Of a DNA stretch of 61,779 bases, positions 54,827 to 61,779 are shown piece after piece. Numbering within the stretch: the stretch's first letter is position 1; each line of letters opens with the position of its first letter. Origin of the DNA: an uncultured Saprospiraceae bacterium (lineage in GTDB: Bacteria > Bacteroidota > Bacteroidia > Chitinophagales > Saprospiraceae). Location of the stretch: NCBI GenBank assembly GCA_905480605.1, contig CAJQRD010000060.1:1-61779 (forward strand), in the 5' to 3' direction. The translations under genes were made by a program, and so were the position numbers. Below the pieces are notes generated by a model. It did no database searches. It was not told where the DNA came from and was given only the letters and a program-made list of their open reading frames with translations.

Positions 54827-54887
54827 AGTTTAAGCGTCAGTTAAACGTTTAAAAAGGACATGGCATGTCTTAAGACATGCCATGTCC
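54827..54887 (+). repeat. Double-palindrome element, copy 2
   Basis: TTTAAGCGTCAG, then TTAAACGTTTAA (a perfect 12-bp palindrome, 54841-54852), then the perfect 32-bp palindrome with halves GGACATGGCATGTCTT (54856-54871) and AAGACATGCCATGTCC (54872-54887). The element recurs in reverse at 41110-41168. The surrounding spacer 54596-54966 holds no gene. Confidence 0.82.
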
Positions 54888-54954
54888 CGTTTTAGCCTAG
54901 GAAAAAGTAAGTAGAAAAAAACATTTCAACCAAAGTGTACAGCCTCAATTTTCA

Positions 54955-54962
54955 TACCTTTG
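54955..54962 (+). promoter_or_regulatory. Candidate -7 box (TACCTTTG) immediately before a start codon
   Basis: TACCTTTG fits the Bacteroidota -7 consensus TAnnTTTG. The ATG of the transporter is at 54967, so transcription from this box would give a leaderless or near-leaderless mRNA. No convincing -33 TTG is seen at the right distance. Confidence 0.35.
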
Positions 54963-54966
54963 AGGG

Positions 54967-56595
54967 ATGAATGAGATTTTAATACAAAATCCAATATTGT
55001 TACTCTTTGTTGTAGCGTCTCTGGGATATTTCTTAGGAACCCTAAAATTCAAGGGCAGTTCATTAGGTGTTGCCGCAGTTTTATTTACTGGACTAGCGTT
55101 TGGGGCTATGAACCCTGAATTTCATATACCTGAGGTTATCTATTTATTGGGCCTTGTTTTATTTGTTTATTCAATAGGCTTGAGCTCAGGACCTGCCTTC
55201 TTTGAATCCTACCAAAAAAACGGAGTGCGTGATTTTGGGTTTATTGTCGGCATGTTGTTTTTTACTGGAGCTATTGCTTTGGTCTTATGCTACTTGTTTT
55301 CATTCAGTGCAGCCACAATAGCTGGTGCTTATGCAGGAAGTACAACAAATACACCCGCCTTGGCAGGGGTGATTGATTTTATTACGAATCAATTTTCAAC
55401 TGATGAAGCTGAGCCAATGATAAACCAAGCTGTTATTGCCTATTCGTTTTCCTATCCTATGGGTGTACTGGGATCAATTTTTGTCATAATTATTATGGAA
55501 AAATTGCTTAAGATTGACTATGGCAAGGAAAGGAAAGCGATAAGAAAAGATTATCCTGTTGATGTTAGTTTGACAACGATAATGGTTGAGATCAATAATG
55601 ATGATATTATTGATATGCAAATTCGAGATATCGTTAAAAAGTATGATTTAGAAGTTGTGTTTGGGCGTGTTTTTAGAGAAGGGAAAAGCACCCTGTCAAA
55701 TTTCGATACTACATTTGTAAAAGGTGATATCGTGATGATGGTGGGTAGTGAAGAAGATTTAGGTGATGCAGTTAACAAATTGGGCGCAAGGATTGAATCT
55801 TATTTGGATTATGATAGATCTAAATTTGATGTAAGAAGAATATTTGTATCAAACCATAAAGTTGTTGGGAAGTCAATTGCATCATTAAATCTGAGTCAAA
55901 AATACAATGCGGTTATTTCTAGGATTAGAAGGGGTGATGTAGAAATGCTCGCAACAGGTGACACGATATTGGAGCAGGGCGATAGATTGAGATTTATTGC
56001 ACGAAGAGAGGACTTGAGAGCACTCTCCAGGTATTTTGGTGATTCATACAAAGCATCAAGTAAAGTAAATTTATTTTCTTTTGGATTGGGAATTGGGTTA
56101 GGTTTGATTATAGGAACTATTGAAATACCGTTAGGTAGTCAGTTTTCATTCAAATTAGGTTATGCCGGTGGACCACTATTGGTAGGATTGCTTCTAGGTG
56201 CTTTACGAAGAACAGGACCGATTGTCTGGACAATGCCTTACAGTGCAAATGTAACGTTACAGCAAATTGGATTGATATTATTGTTGGCAGGAATAGGCGT
56301 AGAATCAGGTCATACTTTCATTGACAGTTTATCTACTGATGCCGTTTGGATTTTTGCAGCCAGTATTATTATAAGTATGATGACAGCGATGACAATTATC
56401 TTTGTAGGATATAAAATCGTCAAATTGCCTTTTAGTATTTTACTGGGTATTGTTTCTAATCAGCCTGCTATTTTGGATTTTGCTTTAAATCGTACGGGAA
56501 ATAGACTTCCAGAATTCGGTTATGCTATGGTTTTCCCAATTGCCCTAATTATTAAAATTGTAATTGCTCAGATCATGTTTATCTTATTGATTTAG
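54967..56595 (+). CDS. AspT/YidE-type putative transporter with RCK_C domains
   Basis: A 542-residue membrane protein of the aspartate:alanine exchanger family (YidE/YbjL/AspT). Two 5-helix duplicated halves (about 10-180, 365-540; ASLGYFLGTLKFKGSSLGVA and GLGIGLGLIIGTIEIPLGS) flank two RCK_C (TrkA-C) regulatory domains (about 205-360; VEINNDDIIDMQIRDIVKKY and VVGKSIASLNLSQKYNAVIS). AGSTTNTPALAG and SNQPAILDFALNRTG are the conserved family motifs in the two halves. The substrate is probably a small carboxylate or amino acid but is not determined by sequence. Confidence 0.88.
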   Translation: MNEILIQNPILLLFVVASLGYFLGTLKFKGSSLGVAAVLFTGLAFGAMNPEFHIPEVIYLLGLVLFVYSIGLSSGPAFFESYQKNGVRDFGFIVGMLFFTGAIALVLCYLFSFSAATIAGAYAGSTTNTPALAGVIDFITNQFSTDEAEPMINQAVIAYSFSYPMGVLGSIFVIIIMEKLLKIDYGKERKAIRKDYPVDVSLTTIMVEINNDDIIDMQIRDIVKKYDLEVVFGRVFREGKSTLSNFDTTFVKGDIVMMVGSEEDLGDAVNKLGARIESYLDYDRSKFDVRRIFVSNHKVVGKSIASLNLSQKYNAVISRIRRGDVEMLATGDTILEQGDRLRFIARREDLRALSRYFGDSYKASSKVNLFSFGLGIGLGLIIGTIEIPLGSQFSFKLGYAGGPLLVGLLLGALRRTGPIVWTMPYSANVTLQQIGLILLLAGIGVESGHTFIDSLSTDAVWIFAASIIISMMTAMTIIFVGYKIVKLPFSILLGIVSNQPAILDFALNRTGNRLPEFGYAMVFPIALIIKIVIAQIMFILLI

Positions 56596-56815
56596 TTTTG
56601 AGTCATTTTATAGATTTTAAGAAATTCCTTTTTTAACTATTTCTAGTTAAGGACTTTGCGTTGATGTTTCATTGATTAGACTTTACAGGTCTTGACTTTT
56701 AAATACTAACCCAAACAGGCAATTTTCAGATAATAATCAGACAAATACAAACTCATTAAGATTTCTTATACTTTTAATCCGATCTTTGTCCTTTGTCGCT
56801 TATAAACATCTAATA

Positions 56816-57739
56816 ATGAAAAACGCTTATTTAGTTATAGTATTGGGAATAGCATTTGCATCACCATCATATACCCAAGGTTTTTTAAAAAAGCTTACGG
56901 ATAAAGCTATTGACCGTACTATGCAAAAAGCGGAAGATAAACTTGTTGATAAATTGGCAGAGAAAATTGCCAATCAAGCTGTAAAACCTATTGATTCTTT
57001 TGTTGATTCTCTTTTTATTGAATCTTATGAACGAGAATCTGGGGAAAAATACGATCCTGAGAATTCAGCAAAAATGAATGCTGCCTTATCTGCTATGTTT
57101 GGCACCGTTGAGTTGCCAGAAAAGTATGAATTTGACTTTACCATGGAAGTAGAAGTGAAAGATTTTGGAAAGAAAAAAGCCAATAAGATGAAAATGTTTC
57201 TGTGTAAGAACAGAGTATATTTTGGTATGGAACAAGATCAAGACGATAAGAAAATGTTGATTGTTTTTGACAATGAAAATAATGCAATGGTAACTTATGA
57301 TTTTGAGAAAAATGAATGTATGGCAATTCCACTTAATTCAACGTTGATGTCTGCTTTTGGAGAAATGGCAATGGAGGAAGAAGTTGCTAAACAAAATTTA
57401 AAAATTGAAGAGACAAGTAAGACAAAGAAGATCTTAGGATACAAGTCTAAAAAATATTTATATAAAACCGACGATGCGGATTCTGAAGTGTATATTTCTA
57501 CAGAAGTTCCTTTTTCTTGGGATGATAGTTTTGGAACTATGATGACTCAATTTGCACCTAACTTTTATAAAAACAATCCTGAACATCACGTAAAAGGAAT
57601 GATGCTGGAAGCCAGGTCTAAAAGAAAAGAAGATGGTAAAAAATCAGAGTGGAAAGCTAAAAAAATAAAGGAAGAAAAAACTACTTTGAATAACAGTGAT
57701 TTTCCACAAAGAAGTTTGGGCACCTATGGCAATCAATAA
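56816..57739 (+). CDS. Exported DUF4412-like protein
   Basis: A 307-residue protein with signal peptide MKNAYLVIVLGIAFASPSYT cleaved before QGF, so periplasmic or beyond. The N-terminal 60 residues are a charged helix (LTDKAIDRTMQKAEDKL) and the core (about 105-265; MEVEVKDFGKKKANKMKMFL, LIVFDNENNAMVTYDF, KKILGYKSKKYLYKTDD) fits DUF4412, a lipoprotein-carrier-like beta fold. ATG 56816 is preferred over 56786 because it begins the signal peptide. Function unknown. It converges on the AI-2E-family gene. Confidence 0.72.
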   Translation: MKNAYLVIVLGIAFASPSYTQGFLKKLTDKAIDRTMQKAEDKLVDKLAEKIANQAVKPIDSFVDSLFIESYERESGEKYDPENSAKMNAALSAMFGTVELPEKYEFDFTMEVEVKDFGKKKANKMKMFLCKNRVYFGMEQDQDDKKMLIVFDNENNAMVTYDFEKNECMAIPLNSTLMSAFGEMAMEEEVAKQNLKIEETSKTKKILGYKSKKYLYKTDDADSEVYISTEVPFSWDDSFGTMMTQFAPNFYKNNPEHHVKGMMLEARSKRKEDGKKSEWKAKKIKEEKTTLNNSDFPQRSLGTYGNQ

Positions 57740-57828
57740 TTACTAATTTATGTGAATGCGATTGAACAGCTGGAAAGGCTTCGAGATCCTCCTTGTAAAA
57801 ATAAATCCATCACTGAAAAATTCAAATG

Positions 57829-59091
57829 TCAAATCCCACTTGTCAATCTTTTAACCACTTCAAATTCACTGAAAAAGACTTTCAGTAAAACTCTAATTAC
57901 AGTATATGCAGGGATTGCCAAAACCATACCTACAACACCTCCCAATTTGGCGCCCATTAGTACGACTAAGAAGATTTCTAACGGATGAGCCTTTACGCTC
58001 TTGGAAAAAATATTAGGCTGTAATAAAAAGTTATCTAACAACTGGATTACAAAAAAGACAATGACAGTTGTAATTATTTTTGGGAGCATTATATCATAGA
58101 AGCCCACATCTAAATTAGATGAAATCACTATTAAAACGCCCATGAAATTCCCAATTAATGGCCCTAGGTAGGGTATAAGATTGAAAATGGCAAAACAGAA
58201 TGCCATCAATAGTGCACTTTTGATCCCAAATATTTTTAAGACAATTGTAGTTATTACTGTTATAGTAATTACTTGAATCACAAGACCAACAAAATACCTA
58301 ATCAACAAAGTTGAAGACTCTTCAATGGCATGCTTTACCTTACCTTCACTTTGATTAGGCATTATAGAAGATACCATATTAGTAAAGAGAGCTCCTTCTT
58401 TTAAAAAGAAAAAAGCTATAAAAAATATAGATAGAATGGCAACCATAATACTTCCGAAAAACCCTACAAACGAACTTAAAACTTTTTGAATTCTAGAAGG
58501 ATTAAACATGTCAAAGATTGACTGTTTTACACCTCCAAAATAACCACCTGCTTCATTGTCTTGTTCGTGGGTTAACAAATGAGCAGAATTGTCAATATTT
58601 ACAAGGAGGTTGATATTTGTTTTGGTAGTGCTGTCACCCTGTGCAATAAGCAATGAATCAACATTAATCAGGGAAGTTTTAATTAACTCTTGTTTGGTAT
58701 GGCCATATTGAGTATCAATATTTTCGTTTTCTTCCGGCAACATTCCCATGTCTGACACCCAAGATCGCAGATCACCTAAAGGTTCTTTTAACCCATCCGT
58801 AAACTTGTGATAATCCAATCCTGCAAGATTCTTAGCTTGTGTAACCAAAGGTGGAATGAAAATCCTTAGCATCAATAGAACAAATAACGTGAAGACAAAC
58901 AGGGTTAAACCTGCTGAAAGGCCATCTTTCATGAATTTGTTGAAGAATCTGTAAAGTGGAGCTCCAATCATTGAAACCACCCAAGCCATTATAATATATC
59001 CCACAATCTCACTAAAATAAGCCAAAATAGCGCCTACGATAATAATTGGAACAATTGCTATGAAGTATTTTTGCCAAGTTTTTATTGCCAT
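57829..59091 (-). CDS. AI-2E family transporter (PerM-like permease)
   Basis: A 420-residue inner-membrane protein with about eight hydrophobic segments. The family ends are visible: N-terminal AYFSEIVGYIIMAWVVSMIGAP-like region and C-terminal FGIKSALLMAFCFAIFNLIP, YLGPLIGNFMGVLIVISS, then VIQLLDNFLLQPNIFSKSVK and HPLEIFLVVLMGAKLGG. A central soluble region (about 90-190) is longer than in many members. Despite the name, substrates vary (AI-2, Na+/H+ antiport and others), so no cargo is assigned. Confidence 0.88.
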   Translation of the reverse strand: MAIKTWQKYFIAIVPIIIVGAILAYFSEIVGYIIMAWVVSMIGAPLYRFFNKFMKDGLSAGLTLFVFTLFVLLMLRIFIPPLVTQAKNLAGLDYHKFTDGLKEPLGDLRSWVSDMGMLPEENENIDTQYGHTKQELIKTSLINVDSLLIAQGDSTTKTNINLLVNIDNSAHLLTHEQDNEAGGYFGGVKQSIFDMFNPSRIQKVLSSFVGFFGSIMVAILSIFFIAFFFLKEGALFTNMVSSIMPNQSEGKVKHAIEESSTLLIRYFVGLVIQVITITVITTIVLKIFGIKSALLMAFCFAIFNLIPYLGPLIGNFMGVLIVISSNLDVGFYDIMLPKIITTVIVFFVIQLLDNFLLQPNIFSKSVKAHPLEIFLVVLMGAKLGGVVGMVLAIPAYTVIRVLLKVFFSEFEVVKRLTSGI

Positions 59092-59284
59092 AATTCGAAT
59101 CTAAGTAATCATTTTGATATATACCAATTAATAATTGATGATTAAGATAATCGATTTTTTTATTAATCTGTCAATTGGTTTTTGGGGAGATTAATTCAAT
59201 GTCAGCATGTAAGCCAATTAATTTTTGAAATTATCGACGAATATCTATCAATTCTTGACAAACTATAATAATGCGATGAAACTC

Positions 59285-59314
59285 TTTGTTTTAAAATTTA
59301 TGTTAATATGTTTG
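59285..59314 (+). promoter_or_regulatory. Bacteroidota-type promoter before the DUF2207 gene
   Basis: TTTG (59285-59288), an 18-bp spacer and TATGTTTG (59307-59314) match the Bacteroidota -33/-7 consensus (TTTG, TAnnTTTG). The start codon is at 59332, giving a leader of about 10-12 bases. Confidence 0.5.
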
Positions 59315-59331
59315 TAACTAACTAACCAACT

Positions 59332-61023
59332 ATGCGATCAATTCATTGTATTTACACGTTAAGCATTACCCTTATATTGGTAATTTCAACGTTTAACACT
59401 TCTCTCAATGGTCAAAACTTTATAATTAAAAACTATGATGTTGAATTGCGCCTGACACAAAGTGGCGATTTTGATATTCATGAAAAAATGGATGTTGAGT
59501 TTTTGAAAAAATCAAGAGGCATTCAAAGACATGTGCCTAAGAAAATCAAACATAATGGTAAAGTCAAAAAACTGGCATTAAGTTCTGTAAATGTCAATGG
59601 CGATAACTTTACGATCAAAGATCAATCTGGAAATAGAATAATTCGAATTGGCGATAAAAACACATTTATTAAGGGACCTAAAAGCTATGATTTTTCGTAT
59701 CGACTTTCTAATGGCCTTTTATTTGAAGAAAATCATGTTGAGTTTTTATACAATGTAATCACTGAGTGGGATGTGCCAATAGAGAAAGTAACCTATAAGG
59801 TGATTTTACATGATACGCTTTCATTAGCATTCAACGACTTTAAAGTTATTACTGGTCGCAATGATGAAGATAAAAGATATGCATCAATTGAAAAAGACGG
59901 TCAAGTTCTATTTGGCGAATCTTTAAAACCTTTAGAGCCAAATGAAAATATAACAGTTGCCATCAAATTGCCAATTGGCTTTCTTGATACGCCTGCAATT
60001 CCAGTTCAAAGTAATCCAGTATATATGCAAGATAAATTATGGGCGATTCCTTTGGCGGCTCTCGGTGCTTTTATTGCTTTTTTTATGAGGAGCAGAAAGG
60101 ATGAAAATGACAATGATGTAAGTGATAGGTACTTTCCTCCAATTGGGTTTTCACCTGCAGAAGTAGGTACTTATTATGATGGGATTGTGCATACTGAGGA
60201 TATCGTTTCGTTAATCCCATATTGGGCTCAACAAGGCTATATATCAATTACCAATAACAACATGGAAGGTAAGGAAAATGATATTTATTTTAGGAAGATA
60301 AAAGACTTGAGTAAAAGTGCTCCAGAATATCAAAAAATTGTTTTTAGTGGTTTGTTTGAGGAAGGTACAATGGTCATGTTGTCTGAGTTAAAAAATGAAA
60401 TTTACCGCAGCCATTACAAAGCTGAAAAAGAGATCAAGGAAAATCTTAAGCGAAAAGAATTGTACGATCAAGAGTACTACGAAAATTTTAAAACAGGCAA
60501 ACTCATTTTTCTTTTCTTCATCTTGTTTGCAGTGGCAGTTATGATTTTCATTTTAACACCATATGTTATAACTGGTCTTGTGACAATATTTGCTGGTTTG
60601 GTAAGTTTTATTTTTCATTTTGTCCCTGCAAAAAAATCTAGTAAAGGTATTGCTATAAAGAATCACTTGATAGGATTACGTAATTTCCTTAAGGATATCG
60701 ATGCGGATAAAACAGAAGAACTGCTGCTTGATCATCCGAATTACTTCGAAGATTTGTTTCCATATGCCGTAGCTTTTGCTTTGGAAAAATCATGGTTGAA
60801 AAAAATTAACAGCCTAGATTTAAGCGCACCATCTTGGTATGGTTATGAAGGTGCTAACGCAGCACGAACGGCTTCGATGACTTCCTTTGGCACTGAATTT
60901 TCTATACCTACTATCAAAAGTGTATTCACAAGTGCGCCTACAAGTCCTGGTGGGTCATCGGGTGGGGGATTTAGTGGTGGAAGTGCTGGAGGAGGAGTTG
61001 GTGGCGGAGGAGGCAGTTGGTAG
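59332..61023 (+). CDS. DUF2207 membrane protein with glycine-rich tail
   Basis: A 563-residue protein with a signal peptide (ends near LNGQ), an extracytoplasmic DUF2207 beta domain (about 30-215; NYDVELRLTQSGDFDIHEKM, GIQRHVPKKI), a membrane segment (about 240-253), a cytoplasmic part, and further hydrophobic segments (about 390-435; LIFLFFILFAVAVMIF). The C-terminus (about 535-563) is glycine/serine-rich, ending GGGVGGGGGSW, the usual tail of this family. Function is unknown; family members may be envelope-related. Monocistronic. Confidence 0.88.
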   Translation: MRSIHCIYTLSITLILVISTFNTSLNGQNFIIKNYDVELRLTQSGDFDIHEKMDVEFLKKSRGIQRHVPKKIKHNGKVKKLALSSVNVNGDNFTIKDQSGNRIIRIGDKNTFIKGPKSYDFSYRLSNGLLFEENHVEFLYNVITEWDVPIEKVTYKVILHDTLSLAFNDFKVITGRNDEDKRYASIEKDGQVLFGESLKPLEPNENITVAIKLPIGFLDTPAIPVQSNPVYMQDKLWAIPLAALGAFIAFFMRSRKDENDNDVSDRYFPPIGFSPAEVGTYYDGIVHTEDIVSLIPYWAQQGYISITNNNMEGKENDIYFRKIKDLSKSAPEYQKIVFSGLFEEGTMVMLSELKNEIYRSHYKAEKEIKENLKRKELYDQEYYENFKTGKLIFLFFILFAVAVMIFILTPYVITGLVTIFAGLVSFIFHFVPAKKSSKGIAIKNHLIGLRNFLKDIDADKTEELLLDHPNYFEDLFPYAVAFALEKSWLKKINSLDLSAPSWYGYEGANAARTASMTSFGTEFSIPTIKSVFTSAPTSPGGSSGGGFSGGSAGGGVGGGGGSW

Positions 61024-61044
61024 TATTTCTCTGTAATCAAATAA

Positions 61045-61078
61045 TAAAGCCCGACTACTAACCGTAATCAGGCTTTAA
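61045..61078. terminator. Possible terminator after the DUF2207 gene
   Basis: AAAGCC and GGCTTT bracket a partly pairing centre (CGACTACTAACCGTAATCA) about 20 bp after the stop. The stem is short, so support is moderate. Confidence 0.4.
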
Positions 61079-61360
61079 GAAACCAACTTAACATCTTATT
61101 AATCTTGTAGATTATGAAACACCTACTATTATTATATCCATTTAAACTGCAAAACGTTGCTTCACATTGTAAAGAAGATTGTCAATAAAATGTTAAAACG
61201 GACAAATTGTGAAGTTCGCTTTACAATTAACGATCTTTATTTTTTATAAATATGTGTTTAATTATCGCCCATCTATTGGCAAACCTTTGGTATGTACAAT
61301 TTGATAAAGCCGGACTACAAATAGAAATGGAATTTAAAAGTTTCTTTTTCTATAAAATAA

Positions 61361-61397
61361 AAAAGGCTATCATTTTAAAAACGATAGCCTTTTCCCT
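61361..61397. terminator. Bidirectional terminator between convergent genes
   Basis: AAAAGGCTATC (61361-61371) and GATAGCCTTTT (61383-61393) form an 11-bp stem closed by an 11-nt loop, with A-rich sequence before and T after. It lies just beyond the stop of the leftward T9SS gene at 61416. The spacer 61024-61415 contains no credible gene. Confidence 0.8.
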
Positions 61398-61415
61398 TTA
61401 CTTATTAAAGGTTTA

Positions 61416-61779
61416 TTATTCTAAAACGATAAATTTCTTAATATCTGATAAGCCTTTTGAATAAATTTTAATATAATAAACGCCTGGATGGAAAGATGAA
61501 ATATCAATCATATTGTTATTCATTTTAACAGATTGCGTCTTAATTTTCTTGCCTTCAGAACTGAAAATTTCAATTGTTGATTCCTCATATGGTCTTTTTC
61601 TCAAATCAAGTGTCAACTCGCTGATTGCTGGATTTGGAAACAATGAGAAGTCAAATGCTGCTGTTGGCGTTGAGCAATCTTCTTTAATCATAGTTAAAAA
61701 ATTTGCAGAAATCAATGCACAATTGCTTGCCAGTATACCGGTAGTAATTGTATCACCAGGTTGAGCCAATAGATCTCCT
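61416..61779 (-). CDS. 3' end of a T9SS-exported protein (partial)
   Basis: The leftward frame is open from the window edge to a stop at 61416, giving at least 121 residues. The last 80 (FDFSLFPNPAISELTLDLRK, STIEIFSSEGKKI, NMIDISSFHPGVYYIKIYS) are a T9SS type A sorting domain with the N-P-x-x-x-x-L, S-S-E-G-K and F-x-P-G-V-Y-Y signature. So the protein is secreted or surface-attached by the type IX system. What lies before is cut off by the edge; the visible LISANFLTMIKEDCSTPTAA gives no domain. Confidence 0.85.
   Translation of the reverse strand, partial: GDLLAQPGDTITTGILASNCALISANFLTMIKEDCSTPTAAFDFSLFPNPAISELTLDLRKRPYEESTIEIFSSEGKKIKTQSVKMNNNMIDISSFHPGVYYIKIYSKGLSDIKKFIVLE

Noticed and set aside
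57752-57988. Rightward frame opposite the AI-2E-family gene
   Set aside because: It is antisense to a well-supported gene over most of its length and shows no recognisable domain.
61252-61464. Rightward frame of about 70 codons near the right edge
   Set aside because: It crosses the bidirectional terminator and overlaps the T9SS gene antisense; no family resemblance.
1-61779. tRNA, rRNA or CRISPR array anywhere in the window
   Set aside because: No T-loop-like GGTTCGAAT with matching acceptor arms, no rRNA-like blocks and no regular direct repeats were recognised by eye; a tRNA scan was not possible.

Overview
The window is AT-rich bacterial chromosome from a member of the Bacteroidota, possibly near the Saprospiria/Chitinophagia. 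The supporting evidence is two type IX secretion (T9SS) sorting tails plus a decayed third, a DUF5916 beta-barrel protein, a LytTR two-component pair, few Shine-Dalgarno sequences, and promoter-like TTTG-N18-TAnnTTTG boxes. I see no rRNA, tRNA, CRISPR array, prophage or intact insertion sequence.

Layout. 1-3.4 kb: the start of a leftward gene at the edge, then a hybrid sensor kinase coupled to a LytTR regulator. 3.6-8.9 kb: a leftward operon (GH63-type glucosyl/mannosylglycerate hydrolase, sodium:solute symporter, glycerate kinase) with a divergent AraC regulator; together these could import a glycerate glycoside and feed glycerate into glycolysis. 9-19 kb: acyl-CoA dehydrogenase, a frameshifted lipoprotein, an alpha/beta hydrolase, DUF5916 protein, TspO, an M1 peptidase and a membrane protein. 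19-25 kb: an apparent neutral-lipid storage locus with a BTAD regulator, a coiled-coil protein, two phasin-like proteins (one with a histone-like Lys/Ala tail), a lipase-fold hydrolase and a WS/DGAT fused to SCP2. 25.5-36.7 kb: a complete rightward reductive pyrimidine catabolic cluster (cytosine deaminase, NCS1 importer, PreT/PreA, dihydropyrimidinase, beta-ureidopropionase, omega-aminotransferase, CoA-acylating semialdehyde dehydrogenase), predicted to turn cytosine/uracil into acetyl-CoA, CO2 and ammonia.

36.8-47.5 kb: small lipoproteins, a large T9SS beta-propeller protein, an RluA pseudouridine synthase and a decayed zone with remnants of AraC, MIT_C/phospholipase-D-like and 5-formyl-THF cyclo-ligase genes, mixed with small intact genes (Tat-exported ankyrin-like protein, ABM-like lipoprotein, DUF2200, fasciclin). 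47.7-54.6 kb: an SLC12-like transporter, then a leftward pair encoding a GPAT-HAD-LPAAT triple fusion and a sterol-desaturase-family protein, then an SRPBCC pseudogene with an amber codon. 55-61.8 kb: an AspT/YidE-type transporter, DUF4412, AI-2E-family transporter, DUF2207 and the 3' end of another T9SS-exported protein.

Three unexplained repeat classes stand out: a roughly 190-bp dispersed repeat (three copies), a 58-bp double-palindrome element in inverted orientation at 41.1 and 54.9 kb, and a 13-bp AATGTCAACAATG motif clustered in the spacers of the lipid-storage locus. Functional calls rest on motif recognition by eye; no search was run.
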